Source: Solirubrobacter pauli
Lineage (GTDB): Bacteria; Actinomycetota; Thermoleophilia; Solirubrobacterales; Solirubrobacteraceae
Assembly: GCF_003633755.1 (NCBI RefSeq)
Contig: NZ_RBIL01000001.1
Span: 1,349,426-1,413,425 of the forward strand
Length of the DNA stretch: 64,000 bases
Reading direction: 5' to 3'
Both the position numbers and the translations under genes were made by a program. Within the stretch, counting starts at the first letter, position 1; the number at the start of each line of letters is the position of its first letter. Below, piece by piece: positions 27,210-35,002 of the stretch. Below the pieces are notes generated by a model. It did not search any database. It was not told where the DNA came from and was given only the letters and a program-made list of their open reading frames with translations.

Positions 27210-27632
27210 CTACGAGTTGCTGATGCCGACCCCGAGCACGACGACGAAGAACAGGATGCTGATGACCGCGAACGCGACCCCGATCCAGCCCGTCACCACG
27301 CCCGCCTGAGCCATGCCGCGCCCGGTCAGGCGCCCACCGGAGTTGTCGATCTCGCGCTTGGCCTTGTTGCCGTAGACGACCGCGAGCGGGCCGCAGATCA
27401 GCGGGCAGATGACGAGCGAGCAGATGCCGAGGATCAGGGCCGCGGTCGCCGAGCCGGGCGTCTGCTGCGGCTGGTTGAAGCCCTGCTGCCACTGCGGCGT
27501 CTCCTGCTGCCCCCACTGCTGCGGCTGCTGACCCCATTGCGGCTGCTGCTCAGGCTGCTGCCATTGCGACTGCCACTGGGGCTGTTGCCACTGCGGGGGC
27601 TGCTGCTGCTCGTCGTCTCCCTGACCGCTCAT
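27210..27632 (-). CDS. DUF4190 membrane protein with Gln/Trp-rich head (copy 2)
   Basis: 140 residues. The first 60 are a repetitive Gln/Trp/Pro head (units like QWQQPQWQ), low complexity and probably disordered. Two hydrophobic helices follow, with the DUF4190 core AALILGICSLVICPLICGPL and IDNSGGRLTGRGMAQAGVV. It shares the motif Gly-Gly-Arg-x-x-Gly-Arg-Gly-Met with copy 3 downstream, so the two are recent duplicates. Function unknown. Confidence 0.85.
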   Translation of the reverse strand: MSGQGDDEQQQPPQWQQPQWQSQWQQPEQQPQWGQQPQQWGQQETPQWQQGFNQPQQTPGSATAALILGICSLVICPLICGPLAVVYGNKAKREIDNSGGRLTGRGMAQAGVVTGWIGVAFAVISILFFVVVLGVGISNS

Positions 27633-27654
27633 ATGGCGCGCACCCTAGCGGCGC

Positions 27655-27963
27655 TCAGGCCGAGATGGCTCCCGCGATGAAGAGGATCACGATCAGCACG
27701 CCCCAGGCGATGCCGATCCAGCTCAGGATCACGCCGGCCTGGGCCATGCCCCGGCCGCCGAGCCGGCCGCCGGAGGAGTCGATCTCGTTCTTGGCCTGGC
27801 CGCCGATGATCACCCCGATGATCCCGCAGATCAGCGGGCAGATGAGGATGCTCACGATGCCGAGCACGAGCGCGGCGGTCGCCTTGCCCGACGTGGATTG
27901 GGGCGCCTGACCTCCGCCACCCCATTGCGGTTGTCCCTGGGGCTGCTGCCACTGTTCGCTCAT
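27655..27963 (-). CDS. DUF4190 membrane protein (copy 3)
   Basis: 102 residues with a short Gln/Gly-rich head, then ALVLGIVSILICPLICGIIG and the closing helix GVILSWIGIAWGVLIVILFI. The DUF4190 core IDSSGGRLGGRGMAQAG is nearly the same as in copy 2, which lies 22 bases downstream on the same strand. Divergent from an SDR gene 29 bases away. Function unknown. Confidence 0.85.
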   Translation of the reverse strand: MSEQWQQPQGQPQWGGGGQAPQSTSGKATAALVLGIVSILICPLICGIIGVIIGGQAKNEIDSSGGRLGGRGMAQAGVILSWIGIAWGVLIVILFIAGAISA

Positions 27964-27992
27964 CGCGGCGGAACGTTACCGTCCCACTGATC

Positions 27993-28859
27993 ATGATGTG
28001 GAACCTCGACGGACGCGTTGCCCTGATCACCGGAGCGGGGTCGGGCATCGGCGCCGAGCTGGCGCGCCAGCTCGCCGCGCGCGGCATGCGACTCGCCCTG
28101 ATCGACGTCAACCGCGAAGCGCTCGAGCGCGTGGCGGCCGGGTTGCCCGGCGCGGAGACCGCGGTCGCCGACGTGCGCGACGCGGAGGCGCTGACCGCCG
28201 CGATCGACGACCTCGCGGCGCGCTGCGGCGGCCTGGACGTGGCGGTCGCCAACGCGGGGATCGCCACCGGCGGACCGCTGCGGCTGGTCGGGCCCGAGAC
28301 CGTCGAGGAGACGATCGACATCAACCTCCTCGGCGTCTGGCGCACCGCCCGGGCGGCGATCCCGCACGTCCTCGAGCGGCGCGGCTACCTGCTGCTCGTC
28401 GCCAGCGCCGCGGCCGTGCTGCCCGCGGCGGGCCTCGGCGCCTACAGCGTCTCCAAGGCGGGGGTCGACGCGTTGGGGCGCACGCTGCGCGTGGAGCTGC
28501 GCACCCACGACGTGGGCGTCGGCGTCGCCTACTACCTGTTCCTGAACACGCCGATGGTCGCCGCGAGCGACGACTCGCCGATCTTCGCGTCCGCCAAGCA
28601 GCGGCTGCCGAACGCGCTCGGCAAGACGTGGCCGCTGGAGCCGGCCGTCGCGCGCACCGTGCGCACGATCGAGCGCCGCTCGCGCGCGGTCAGCTACCCG
28701 CCGTTCCTGCGCGGCGCGATCGCCCTGCGCGGGCTGCTCGACAACCCGTTGACCGACCGCGCGGCGGGCGCCGGCGTGCGCGGCATGGAGAAGGCGTTCG
28801 CGGCCGAGGCCGAGCGGGTCGGCGCCGCGGCCGCGGCGCGCGCCGTGGGCGGGCGCTGA
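27993..28859 (+). CDS. SDR-family oxidoreductase
   Basis: 288 residues, classical SDR. The dinucleotide motif is TGAGSGIGAELA, then ANAGIATGG, catalytic Ser in VASAAAVLPA and YxxxK in YSVSKAG. The C-terminal 90 residues are longer than in FabG and carry helices typical of the group annotated as SDR family NAD(P)-dependent oxidoreductases of lipid or steroid type. The substrate is unknown. It is single-gene, divergent from the DUF4190 genes and convergent with a lipoprotein. Confidence 0.9.
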   Translation: MMWNLDGRVALITGAGSGIGAELARQLAARGMRLALIDVNREALERVAAGLPGAETAVADVRDAEALTAAIDDLAARCGGLDVAVANAGIATGGPLRLVGPETVEETIDINLLGVWRTARAAIPHVLERRGYLLLVASAAAVLPAAGLGAYSVSKAGVDALGRTLRVELRTHDVGVGVAYYLFLNTPMVAASDDSPIFASAKQRLPNALGKTWPLEPAVARTVRTIERRSRAVSYPPFLRGAIALRGLLDNPLTDRAAGAGVRGMEKAFAAEAERVGAAAAARAVGGR

Positions 28860-28898
28860 CCTCGGGCCGCGGATCCCGCGCTGGGCGCCACGGACCGC

Positions 28899-29423
28899 CT
28901 AGTTGACGTCGATCAGCTTCCAGTCGCCGTCGATCACGCGAGCGGACTGCGTGACCGGCGTCTTCTGCCCGTTGACGGTCGCGCTCCAGCTGATGCTCGC
29001 CGAGTCGCCGGTGATCGTCACCTTGTCGACCTTCGCCGACTTGGTGATGTCGTCGATCGTCTTCTTGGCGGTCGGGTCCTTGTCGATCGTGTCATAGAGC
29101 TGGTCCATCAGCTCGGTGCACTCGCTCGGCGGGTTCGCGACGCCGAGCTGCTTGATGTTGCTCTGGAGCTTCTCGGTCGTCTCGGGCGCGAGGTTGTCGC
29201 AGGCCTCGTCCCAGTCGCGGTCGCCGAGGGCCTTGGTGTAGTCGGCGAACATCTCGCGGACCTCCTCCTCGCCGCCCGCGTCGCCGCCGCCCGCGTCCTC
29301 TTCAGGAGCCTGCGTCGCCTCCGCCGCCGGCGTCCCCGTCGCGGCCGGCTCGGCGGGGTCGTCATCCCCTCCGCAGGCGAACAGCGTGAGCGAGAGCAGC
29401 AGGACCAGCGGCAGAAGCTTCAT
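28899..29423 (-). CDS. Lipoprotein with NTF2-like C-terminal domain
   Basis: 174 residues starting MKLLPLVLLLSLTLFACGG, with lipobox LFAC, so it should be lipid-anchored outside the membrane. An acidic Gly/Ala/Glu linker (residues 20-57) precedes a domain of about 115 residues (EVREMFADYTKALGDRDWDE to VTQSARVIDGDWKLIDVN) that resembles small NTF2/DUF4878-type folds. ATG 29423 is chosen for the signal peptide; a longer frame to 29546 lacks one. Function unknown. Confidence 0.85.
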   Translation of the reverse strand: MKLLPLVLLLSLTLFACGGDDDPAEPAATGTPAAEATQAPEEDAGGGDAGGEEEVREMFADYTKALGDRDWDEACDNLAPETTEKLQSNIKQLGVANPPSECTELMDQLYDTIDKDPTAKKTIDDITKSAKVDKVTITGDSASISWSATVNGQKTPVTQSARVIDGDWKLIDVN

Positions 29424-29557
29424 GGGAGCCACTGTACGGGTGCCCGCACCGTCGTCGCGCAACCAACCGCGTACGCTCGACGGCATGATCAATCTCTGAC
29501 GCACCTCCACCGCCTGGTAGCACCCGGTACGGAAATCTCTTTCCAAGGAGCGTCTAT

Positions 29558-29689
29558 ATGCAGCGCCAACCCGCAGCCAAGAAGCCTGCGATGAAGCGCC
29601 CTCTACTGCCGCCGAAGCGCGCCCCGCGGCCGGCCCTGAAGCCGATCGCGAGGCAGATGCCGAAGCAGCAGCACCGCGGCGGCCGCTAA
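29558..29689 (+). CDS. Small very basic peptide, 43 residues
   Basis: ATG at 29558 with AAGGAG seven bases upstream, among the clearest ribosome sites in the window. The peptide is [16 protein letters not shown] followed by [14 protein letters not shown] and a tail ending HRGGR; about a third is Lys/Arg, with no Asp or Glu. A four-codon frame (ATG ATC AAT CTC TGA, 29485-29499) precedes it. The stop overlaps the sufU stop on the other strand. Its basic, proline-rich make-up suggests RNA, ribosome or DNA binding. I know no named family for it. Confidence 0.55.
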   Translation: MQRQPAAKKPAMKRPLLPPKRAPRPALKPIARQMPKQQHRGGR

Positions 29690-30078
29690 GCCGCTTCGGA
29701 CTCCCACGAGGCCGCGTGCCCCAGGCCCGCGGACTTGATGACCTTCAGCGACAGCAACGCGCACTTCATGCGCGTCGCCGAGATGTCGATGCCCAGCAGG
29801 TCCAGGACGAACTCACGGTCCAACGACACCAACTGCTCGACCGGCATCCCGATCAGCTCGTCGGAGGTCATCGAGGCCGCGGCCTGGGAGATCGCGCAGC
29901 CATGGCCCGAGAAGGCCACGTCCGCGACCTTCCCGTCGGCGACGTTGATCTGCACCTTCAACTCGTCGCCGCAGAGCGGGTTCGTGTCGAAGAACTCCAT
30001 GTCCGGGTTCTCGAGCTCACCCCAGTGATGGGGCCGCTTGTAGTGCTCGAGGATCTGCTCGCGATAGAGGTCGTCCAT
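29686..30078 (-). CDS. sufU: SUF scaffold/sulfur-transfer protein SufU
   Basis: 130 residues of the NifU-like/SufU family. The three cysteines lie in [16 protein letters not shown] and RMKCALLS, with Asp in the first loop, which together bind zinc in SufU. In Gram-positive SUF systems SufU accepts sulfur from SufS and passes it to SufB. The gene starts three bases after sufS on the same strand and is the last gene of the second SUF operon. Confidence 0.95.
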   Translation of the reverse strand: MDDLYREQILEHYKRPHHWGELENPDMEFFDTNPLCGDELKVQINVADGKVADVAFSGHGCAISQAAASMTSDELIGMPVEQLVSLDREFVLDLLGIDISATRMKCALLSLKVIKSAGLGHAASWESEAA

Positions 30079-30081
30079 GGT

Positions 30082-31278
30082 CTAACCAAAAATCTCCTGG
30101 ACCTTGCCGAGGGCGTCGATCAGGTGGTCGACGTCCTCGCGCGTGGCGTGGACAGCGAAGGACGCACGCGTCGAAGCCGGCACGCCCAGGCGCCGCATCA
30201 GCGGCTGCGCGCAGTGGTGGCCGGCACGCACGCACACGCCCTGGCGACCGAGGATCTCGGCCACGTCGTGGGGATGCGCGTAGTCCAGCGCGAACGAGAT
30301 CAGCGAGCCACGCCCGTCGGCGTCCGCGGGGCCGTGGATCGAGAGCCCGGGCACCTCGGCGAACCGCTCCAGCGCGTAGGCCGTGACGTCGCGCCCGTGC
30401 TCGCGCACGTTCTCCATCCCGATCGAGGCCAGCCACTCCACGGCCTCTCCGAGCCCGATCGCCTCGGCGATCGGCATCGTGCCCGCCTCGAAGCGCGTCG
30501 GCGGCTCGGCCCAGGTGGACTCGAAGTCACCGACCCGGGCGATCATGTGCCCGCCACCGAGGAACGGCGGCATCGACTCCAGGATCGAGCGCCGGCCGTG
30601 CAGCACGCCGATGCCGGTCGGCCCGTAGGCCTTGTGCCCGGTCCAGACGTAGAAGTCCGCGTCCAGCTCGGCGATGTCGACCGGCAGCGACGGCACGGCC
30701 TGCGCGCCGTCCACCAACACCACGGCGCCCGCCGCGTGCGCCCGGGCGATCATCTCCGCGACCGGGTTGATCGTCCCGACGACGTTGGAGACGTGCGCGA
30801 CCGCCACGAGCTTCGGGCCCTGGGCCAGCAGCGCGTCGTACGCGTCCAGGTCCAGCACGCCGTCGTCGCTCATGGGGATGTACGCGAGCTTGCAGCCGAG
30901 CAGTTGCCACGGGACGATGTTCGCGTGGTGCTCCATCTGCGAGAGCACCACGAGGTCGTCCGGGCCGACGTTGGCGCGGCCCCACGCGTACGCGACGAGG
31001 TTGACCGCCTCCGTCGCGTTCTTCGTGAACACGGTCTCGCCGACCGTCGAGTGCGTGAACCGCGCCACCCGCTCGCGAGCGAGCTCGTACGCGTCCGTGG
31101 CCTCCGTGGCGATCGAGTAGATGCCGCGGTGGATCGACGCGCGATAGGTCTCGTAGTAGCGGTCCATCGCCTCGATCGCCGGCCGCACGGTCTGCGAGGT
31201 GGCCGCGGTGTCGAGATACACCAGGCCCTCGCGCGCGAGGGTCGGGAACTCGGAGGACGTCGGGACCGCGAGCGACAT
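30082..31278 (-). CDS. sufS: Cysteine desulfurase SufS
   Basis: 398 residues, class V aminotransferase fold. The PLP lysine is in WTGHKAYGPTG and the active cysteine in RAGHHCAQP, the pattern of type II (SufS) desulfurases. It removes sulfur from cysteine and hands it to SufU. The start overlaps the sufC stop (TAATG), so translation is coupled. The cysteine could come from the cbs/metB pathway or sulfate assimilation encoded nearby. Confidence 0.96.
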   Translation of the reverse strand: MSLAVPTSSEFPTLAREGLVYLDTAATSQTVRPAIEAMDRYYETYRASIHRGIYSIATEATDAYELARERVARFTHSTVGETVFTKNATEAVNLVAYAWGRANVGPDDLVVLSQMEHHANIVPWQLLGCKLAYIPMSDDGVLDLDAYDALLAQGPKLVAVAHVSNVVGTINPVAEMIARAHAAGAVVLVDGAQAVPSLPVDIAELDADFYVWTGHKAYGPTGIGVLHGRRSILESMPPFLGGGHMIARVGDFESTWAEPPTRFEAGTMPIAEAIGLGEAVEWLASIGMENVREHGRDVTAYALERFAEVPGLSIHGPADADGRGSLISFALDYAHPHDVAEILGRQGVCVRAGHHCAQPLMRRLGVPASTRASFAVHATREDVDHLIDALGKVQEIFG

Positions 31279-32045
31279 TACGCGGCCGCCGCGACTTCCT
31301 CGCGGATCCAGCCGTAGCCCTTCTCCTCGAGGATCTCGACGAGCTCCGGGCCACCCTCCTTGACGATCCGCCCCTCGAACATGATGTGCACGAACTGCGG
31401 CTTCACGATGTGCAGGATGCGCTGGTAGTGGGTGATGATCAGCACGCCCATGTCCGTGCCCTCGGAGATGGTGTTCACCGCCGAGGCGACCGTGTTGAGC
31501 GCGTCGATGTCGAGGCCGGAGTCGGTCTCGTCGAGGACGGCCAGCGACGGCTTCGTGAGCGCGAGCTGGAGCATCTCCATGCGCTTCTTCTCGCCGCCGG
31601 AGAAGCCCTCGTTCAGGTACCGCGAGGAGAACTCCTTCGGGACCTTCGTGAGCTCCATCGCCGCTTCGACCGTCTTGCGGAAGTCCTTGAGCGAGATCGC
31701 CGGCTCGCCGCGACCCTCGCGGTGCGCGTTCATCACCATGCGCAGGTACTTGGCGACCGTCACGCCCGGGATGGCGACCGGGTACTGGAAGGCCATGAAC
31801 AGGCCGGCACGGGCGCGCTCGTCCGGGTCGGCCTCCGTGATGTCCTCGCCGTCGAACAGGATCTGGCCTTCGGTCACCTCGAAGTTCGGGTGACCCATGA
31901 TCACGTTCGCGAGCGTGGACTTGCCGGAGCCGTTCGGGCCCATCAGCGCGTGGAACTCACCGGGCCGGACGTGCAGGTCGACCCCCTTGAGGATCTGCTT
32001 GTCCGCAACGGTGACGTGCAGGTTCTTGATCTGGAGCTCGGCCAT
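31278..32045 (-). CDS. sufC: Fe-S assembly ATPase SufC
   Basis: 255 residues. It has Walker A GPNGSGKSTLA, the ABC signature FSGGEKKRMEMLQLAL and Walker B LAVLDETDSGLD, the last with the SufC-specific LDETDSGLD. SufC is a soluble ABC ATPase that drives the SufB-SufD complex; sufB and sufD are encoded 6 kb away in a separate operon. Preceded by the Rrf2 regulator with a ten-base gap. Confidence 0.96.
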   Translation of the reverse strand: MAELQIKNLHVTVADKQILKGVDLHVRPGEFHALMGPNGSGKSTLANVIMGHPNFEVTEGQILFDGEDITEADPDERARAGLFMAFQYPVAIPGVTVAKYLRMVMNAHREGRGEPAISLKDFRKTVEAAMELTKVPKEFSSRYLNEGFSGGEKKRMEMLQLALTKPSLAVLDETDSGLDIDALNTVASAVNTISEGTDMGVLIITHYQRILHIVKPQFVHIMFEGRIVKEGGPELVEILEEKGYGWIREEVAAAA

Positions 32046-32055
32046 CGGTTCTTTC

Positions 32056-32532
32056 TCAGAGGGTCGTGACAGGGGTGGGCAGCGCGGGCGTCGGCTTCTT
32101 CGAGTCGAACTCGATCAGCTCGGCGAGGGTGGTCCGCTGCAACGAGCGGATCACCCCCATCTGCACGCGCGTCCACAGCAGCTTGGTCGCGCACGCGCCG
32201 CCGCCGTCCTCCCCGTGGTGGGAGCACTGGACACGCCCGTTGTGGTCGTCGAGGAAGCAGTCCATCGGCGCGATCGCGCCCTCGAGCGCGAGCACCGCCT
32301 GGTCCATGGTGATCTCCTCCGCGGGCTTGGCCAGCACGTAGCCGCCGTGCGCACCGCGGGTGGACACCACGAGGCCGTGCTTCTTCAGGAGCGCCGCGAT
32401 CCGCTCGCAGTACGCCAGAGGCAGGTTCTCCGCCTCGGCGATCGCCTTCAGGGAAACCGGGTGACCCGACCCCTGAGTGCCGAGCTGGATCAGCATCCGC
32501 ACCCCGTATTCGGCCTTCGTGGTGAAGATCAT
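32056..32532 (-). CDS. Rrf2-family Fe-S-sensing regulator
   Basis: 158 residues from ATG 32532, with GAGGG nearby. The Rrf2 winged helix starts MIFTTKAEYGVRMLIQLG and includes LLKKHGLVVSTRGAHGGYVL. The cysteine region is MDCFLDDHNGRVQCSH then GACATKLLW, so three Cys and nearby His could hold a cluster as in IscR/SufR. It is first in the Rrf2-sufC-sufS-sufU operon and most likely represses it when clusters are plentiful. GGTAG/CTACC dyads in its promoter and in the sufBD promoter fit control of both operons. Confidence 0.93.
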   Translation of the reverse strand: MIFTTKAEYGVRMLIQLGTQGSGHPVSLKAIAEAENLPLAYCERIAALLKKHGLVVSTRGAHGGYVLAKPAEEITMDQAVLALEGAIAPMDCFLDDHNGRVQCSHHGEDGGGACATKLLWTRVQMGVIRSLQRTTLAELIEFDSKKPTPALPTPVTTL

Positions 32533-32544
32533 CGCCCTCAAAAG

Positions 32545-32587
32545 CCTACCAGCGCGGTAGGAGTTACCTCCGAGGCGCCCTCCTACC
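32545..32587. promoter_or_regulatory. Candidate Rrf2 operator before Rrf2-sufCSU
   Basis: CCTACC-AGCGC-GGTAGG at 32545-32561 is a perfect dyad; a third half-site TCCTACC lies at 32581-32587. A -10-like TAGGCT (32548-32543, minus strand) overlaps it. On the minus strand the run GGTAACTCCTACC resembles the GGTAGAATCCCTACC of the sufBD promoter. Confidence 0.5.
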
Positions 32588-34084
32588 CGGGATCGTGGCC
32601 GTCCGCTGGGTCGACGGGGCGTTGACCGTCCAGTCCGGATGCCCCGGCATCGGCGGCGTCTTCGTGCCGTACACCCACTCGCGCAGGAACGGCACGACGT
32701 CCGGCCGGCCACTGACCTGCGCCGCGAGCGCGATGAAGTCGTCGGTCGTCACGCTACGGTCGCGGAAGCGCTCCGGGTAGGCCCGCTCGATCCGGAGGAA
32801 GGCCGCGTTGCCGACCTTCTGGCGCAGCGCGTACAGGACCAGCGCCCCGCCGTGGTAGCGCTGGTAGGCGAACAGCTCGTCGGGCGACGACGGCGCCGCG
32901 ACCGGCCCGCTCTCCGCGCGCCACTCGTCGCCGTGCGCGTAGACGGCCTTCATCAGCTCGTCGAGGGTCGCGTAGCCCTGGTCGTCGGGGTAGCCGGTCG
33001 TGTCCTCTTCCAGGACGCCGTTCTCCTCGCCCCAGGTGAACTCGTACCAGCTCGCGTGGCCCTCGTTCAGCCACAGGTCGCTCCACGAGTACGGCGCCAC
33101 GCTGTCGCCGAACCACATGTGGCTCATCTCGTGCAGCAGCGTCGCGTCCCACGTGCCCTTGCCGTAGTCCTCGTACCAGAAGGTGTCGATCAGCTCGAGC
33201 GTCTGCGTCTCCAACGCGAAGCCGAGCCCCGCGTCGACGACGAGCGAGCCGTAGAGGTCGAACGGGTAGGCGCCGGCCCGCGCGCGCATCCAGTCGAGCT
33301 GGGAGCGCGTCGGGTCCAGCAGCGGCAGGTACTGCGCCGTCAGTGGCTTGGCGGTGACCTCACGCAGGAGGACGCCGTTGTGGAAGCCCTCGTTGGTCAC
33401 GTCGTAGTCGCCGACCGCCATCTGGATCAGCTCGGTGGCCATCGGCTGGCGCTGGACGAACACCGAGTGGGTGCGCCCGCCGCTCGTCCACTTCGCGAGC
33501 GGGACGCCGTTCGCCACGGCGGTCTGGCCGGCCGGCACGTCGAAGCGGAAGTCGAAGCTCGCCTTGTCGCGCGGATGGTCGTTGGACGGCAGGAAGTAGC
33601 GCGCGAGGTCCGGCTGCGGCGCGGTCGCGGTGCCGCTCGGGTGGACGAACAGCGCCGTGGACGTCGGATCGTCGTCGTTCGGGACGGTCGGCACCGCCAC
33701 GTACTTGCTCACCGTCACGACGAACAGCGCGCGGTCCTTGATCGCCTTGCGGGGCGTGATGATGAGCTCGCTCCCCTCGCGCCGCCACTGCGCGGGCGCG
33801 CCGTTGACGACCACGCCGCCGACGCTGCGCCCCGCGAAGTCCAGGTTGAAGCGCGAGAGCGCCTGCGTCGCGCGCGCGAGGATCGTGACCGTGCCCTCGA
33901 CCGGGTCGGTGAACGCCTTGCCGTAGCGCACGTCGACGTCGTAGTGCTGGACGTCATAGCCGCCGTTGCCGAGCGTCGGGAACAGCGGATCCCCGATCCC
34001 GGGCGCGCCCGGAGACGGGCCGGCGGCGACCGCCGGCGCCGCGAAGAGCAGGAACATGGCCGCGGACAGCAGAACGCGCTTCAT
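32564..34084 (-). CDS. Secreted M1-family (gluzincin) metallopeptidase
   Basis: 506 residues. The signal peptide is MKRVLLSAAMFLLFAAPAVAA. The zinc motif is HEMSHMWFGD and the third ligand Glu lies in WLNEGHASWYE, 18 residues on, the M1 spacing. The exopeptidase GxMEN motif is replaced by GFALETQ, so N-terminal anchoring may differ and true aminopeptidase activity is not certain. A single catalytic region without the C-terminal helical repeats of long M1 enzymes. ATG 34084 overlaps the stop of the rRNA methylase gene (ATGA). Acts outside the cell. Confidence 0.92.
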   Translation of the reverse strand: MKRVLLSAAMFLLFAAPAVAAGPSPGAPGIGDPLFPTLGNGGYDVQHYDVDVRYGKAFTDPVEGTVTILARATQALSRFNLDFAGRSVGGVVVNGAPAQWRREGSELIITPRKAIKDRALFVVTVSKYVAVPTVPNDDDPTSTALFVHPSGTATAPQPDLARYFLPSNDHPRDKASFDFRFDVPAGQTAVANGVPLAKWTSGGRTHSVFVQRQPMATELIQMAVGDYDVTNEGFHNGVLLREVTAKPLTAQYLPLLDPTRSQLDWMRARAGAYPFDLYGSLVVDAGLGFALETQTLELIDTFWYEDYGKGTWDATLLHEMSHMWFGDSVAPYSWSDLWLNEGHASWYEFTWGEENGVLEEDTTGYPDDQGYATLDELMKAVYAHGDEWRAESGPVAAPSSPDELFAYQRYHGGALVLYALRQKVGNAAFLRIERAYPERFRDRSVTTDDFIALAAQVSGRPDVVPFLREWVYGTKTPPMPGHPDWTVNAPSTQRTATIPGRRAPRR

Positions 34085-34872
34085 GGAGACCCCTTCCCCG
34101 TGCGACAGGTGCCGCCGGAAGCTACTAGGTGCGTGAACACCCGCGCGTAGCTCTCGGGGTCCACGGCGCCGGGCGTGGCGTCGCGCGGGAGGCCGAGGGC
34201 CGCCAGCTCGGCCGGCCGGACGCCGAGCCGCTGCGCGACCGTGTTCCCGCGACCGGTGAACACGGCGGTCAGGAAGCGGTCGTAGCCCGGGTACGCCGCC
34301 GGTGACAGCAACGGGATCGGCCGCGGGAGGATCGTGAGGATCGCGCTCTCCACCGACGGCACGGGGCGGAACGCACGCGCGGGTATGCGACCGCTCGCCC
34401 GCAGCTCGAACCACGGCGCCCACGACGCCGCGAAGCGCCCGCCGCCCGCGAGCCGCAGCGCGGCCTCGCGCTGGAGCACGACCACCGCGCGCGTGAGCCC
34501 GTGCGCGTCGGTCAGCAGCCGCCGCACGAGCTTGGTCCCGATCGCGTACGGCGCGTTGGAGATGACGCTGAACGGCTCAGCCGGGAACGGGACGCGGAGC
34601 GCATCGCCGGCGCGGACGTCGACGTCACCCCACGCGGGCGCGCGGGAGCGGAGGACCCGCACCCACCGCGGGTCGAGCTCGACGGCCAGCACGCGCGCGC
34701 CGCGCGCCGCGACCGCCTGGGTCAGCGCGCCGGCGCCCGCGCCGAGGTCGACGACGAGCGTGCTCGGCGGTGGGTGCAGGGTCGCGACGACGTCGGCGAC
34801 CACCTGCTGGTCATGGAGGAAGTTCTGGGAAAGGGCACGACGGCGTCCGTCGCGCGGGGTCCTGCGGGGCAT
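34081..34872 (-). CDS. Erm-like rRNA adenine N6-methyltransferase
   Basis: 263 residues of the KsgA/Erm fold. Motif X is LSQNFLHD, the SAM loop is VVDLGAGAGALTQAV, motif IV is NAPYAIGT, and the C-terminal stretch SWAPWFELRASGRIPARAFR then PVPSVESAILTI looks more like actinobacterial Erm than KsgA. Erm enzymes methylate A2058 of 23S rRNA and confer macrolide-lincosamide-streptogramin B resistance. NAPY in place of NIPF/NLPY is unusual, so specificity is open. It is coupled to the peptidase gene downstream. A strong hairpin lies in its leader. Confidence 0.85.
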   Translation of the reverse strand: MPRRTPRDGRRRALSQNFLHDQQVVADVVATLHPPPSTLVVDLGAGAGALTQAVAARGARVLAVELDPRWVRVLRSRAPAWGDVDVRAGDALRVPFPAEPFSVISNAPYAIGTKLVRRLLTDAHGLTRAVVVLQREAALRLAGGGRFAASWAPWFELRASGRIPARAFRPVPSVESAILTILPRPIPLLSPAAYPGYDRFLTAVFTGRGNTVAQRLGVRPAELAALGLPRDATPGAVDPESYARVFTHLVASGGTCRTGKGSP

Positions 34873-34891
34873 GGCGCATCCTCGAAGTCGT

Positions 34892-34915
34892 GGCCGCGCG
34901 AAGGCGGGCGCGGCC
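34892..34915 (-). promoter_or_regulatory. Leader hairpin upstream of the Erm-like gene
   Basis: Perfect 8-bp stem GGCCGCGC / GCGCGGCC with an 8-nt loop, 19-43 bases upstream of the ATG. Several erm genes are controlled by leader hairpins, so this may be an attenuator; no convincing leader peptide was found with it. Confidence 0.35.
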
Positions 34916-34960
34916 GGGTGTCAGTGGCTGACTGGCGACTTAGAGGAAGCGGTAAAGCGT

Positions 34961-34993
34961 GCCCACGGACCGGACTGTACCCGGTCCGTGGGC
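34961..34993 (-). terminator. 13-bp hairpin terminator after the phosphoesterase gene
   Basis: Perfect stem GCCCACGGACCGG / CCGGTCCGTGGGC with a 7-nt loop, ten bases past the stop at 35003. No U-tract. It separates the phosphoesterase gene from the Erm-like gene. Confidence 0.75.
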
Positions 34994-35002
34994 AGATGGG
35001 CG

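Noticed and set aside
29485-29499. Four-codon frame ATG ATC AAT CTC TGA as a regulatory leader
   Set aside because: No ribosome site of its own and no paired hairpins were seen; kept only as a remark with the small basic peptide.
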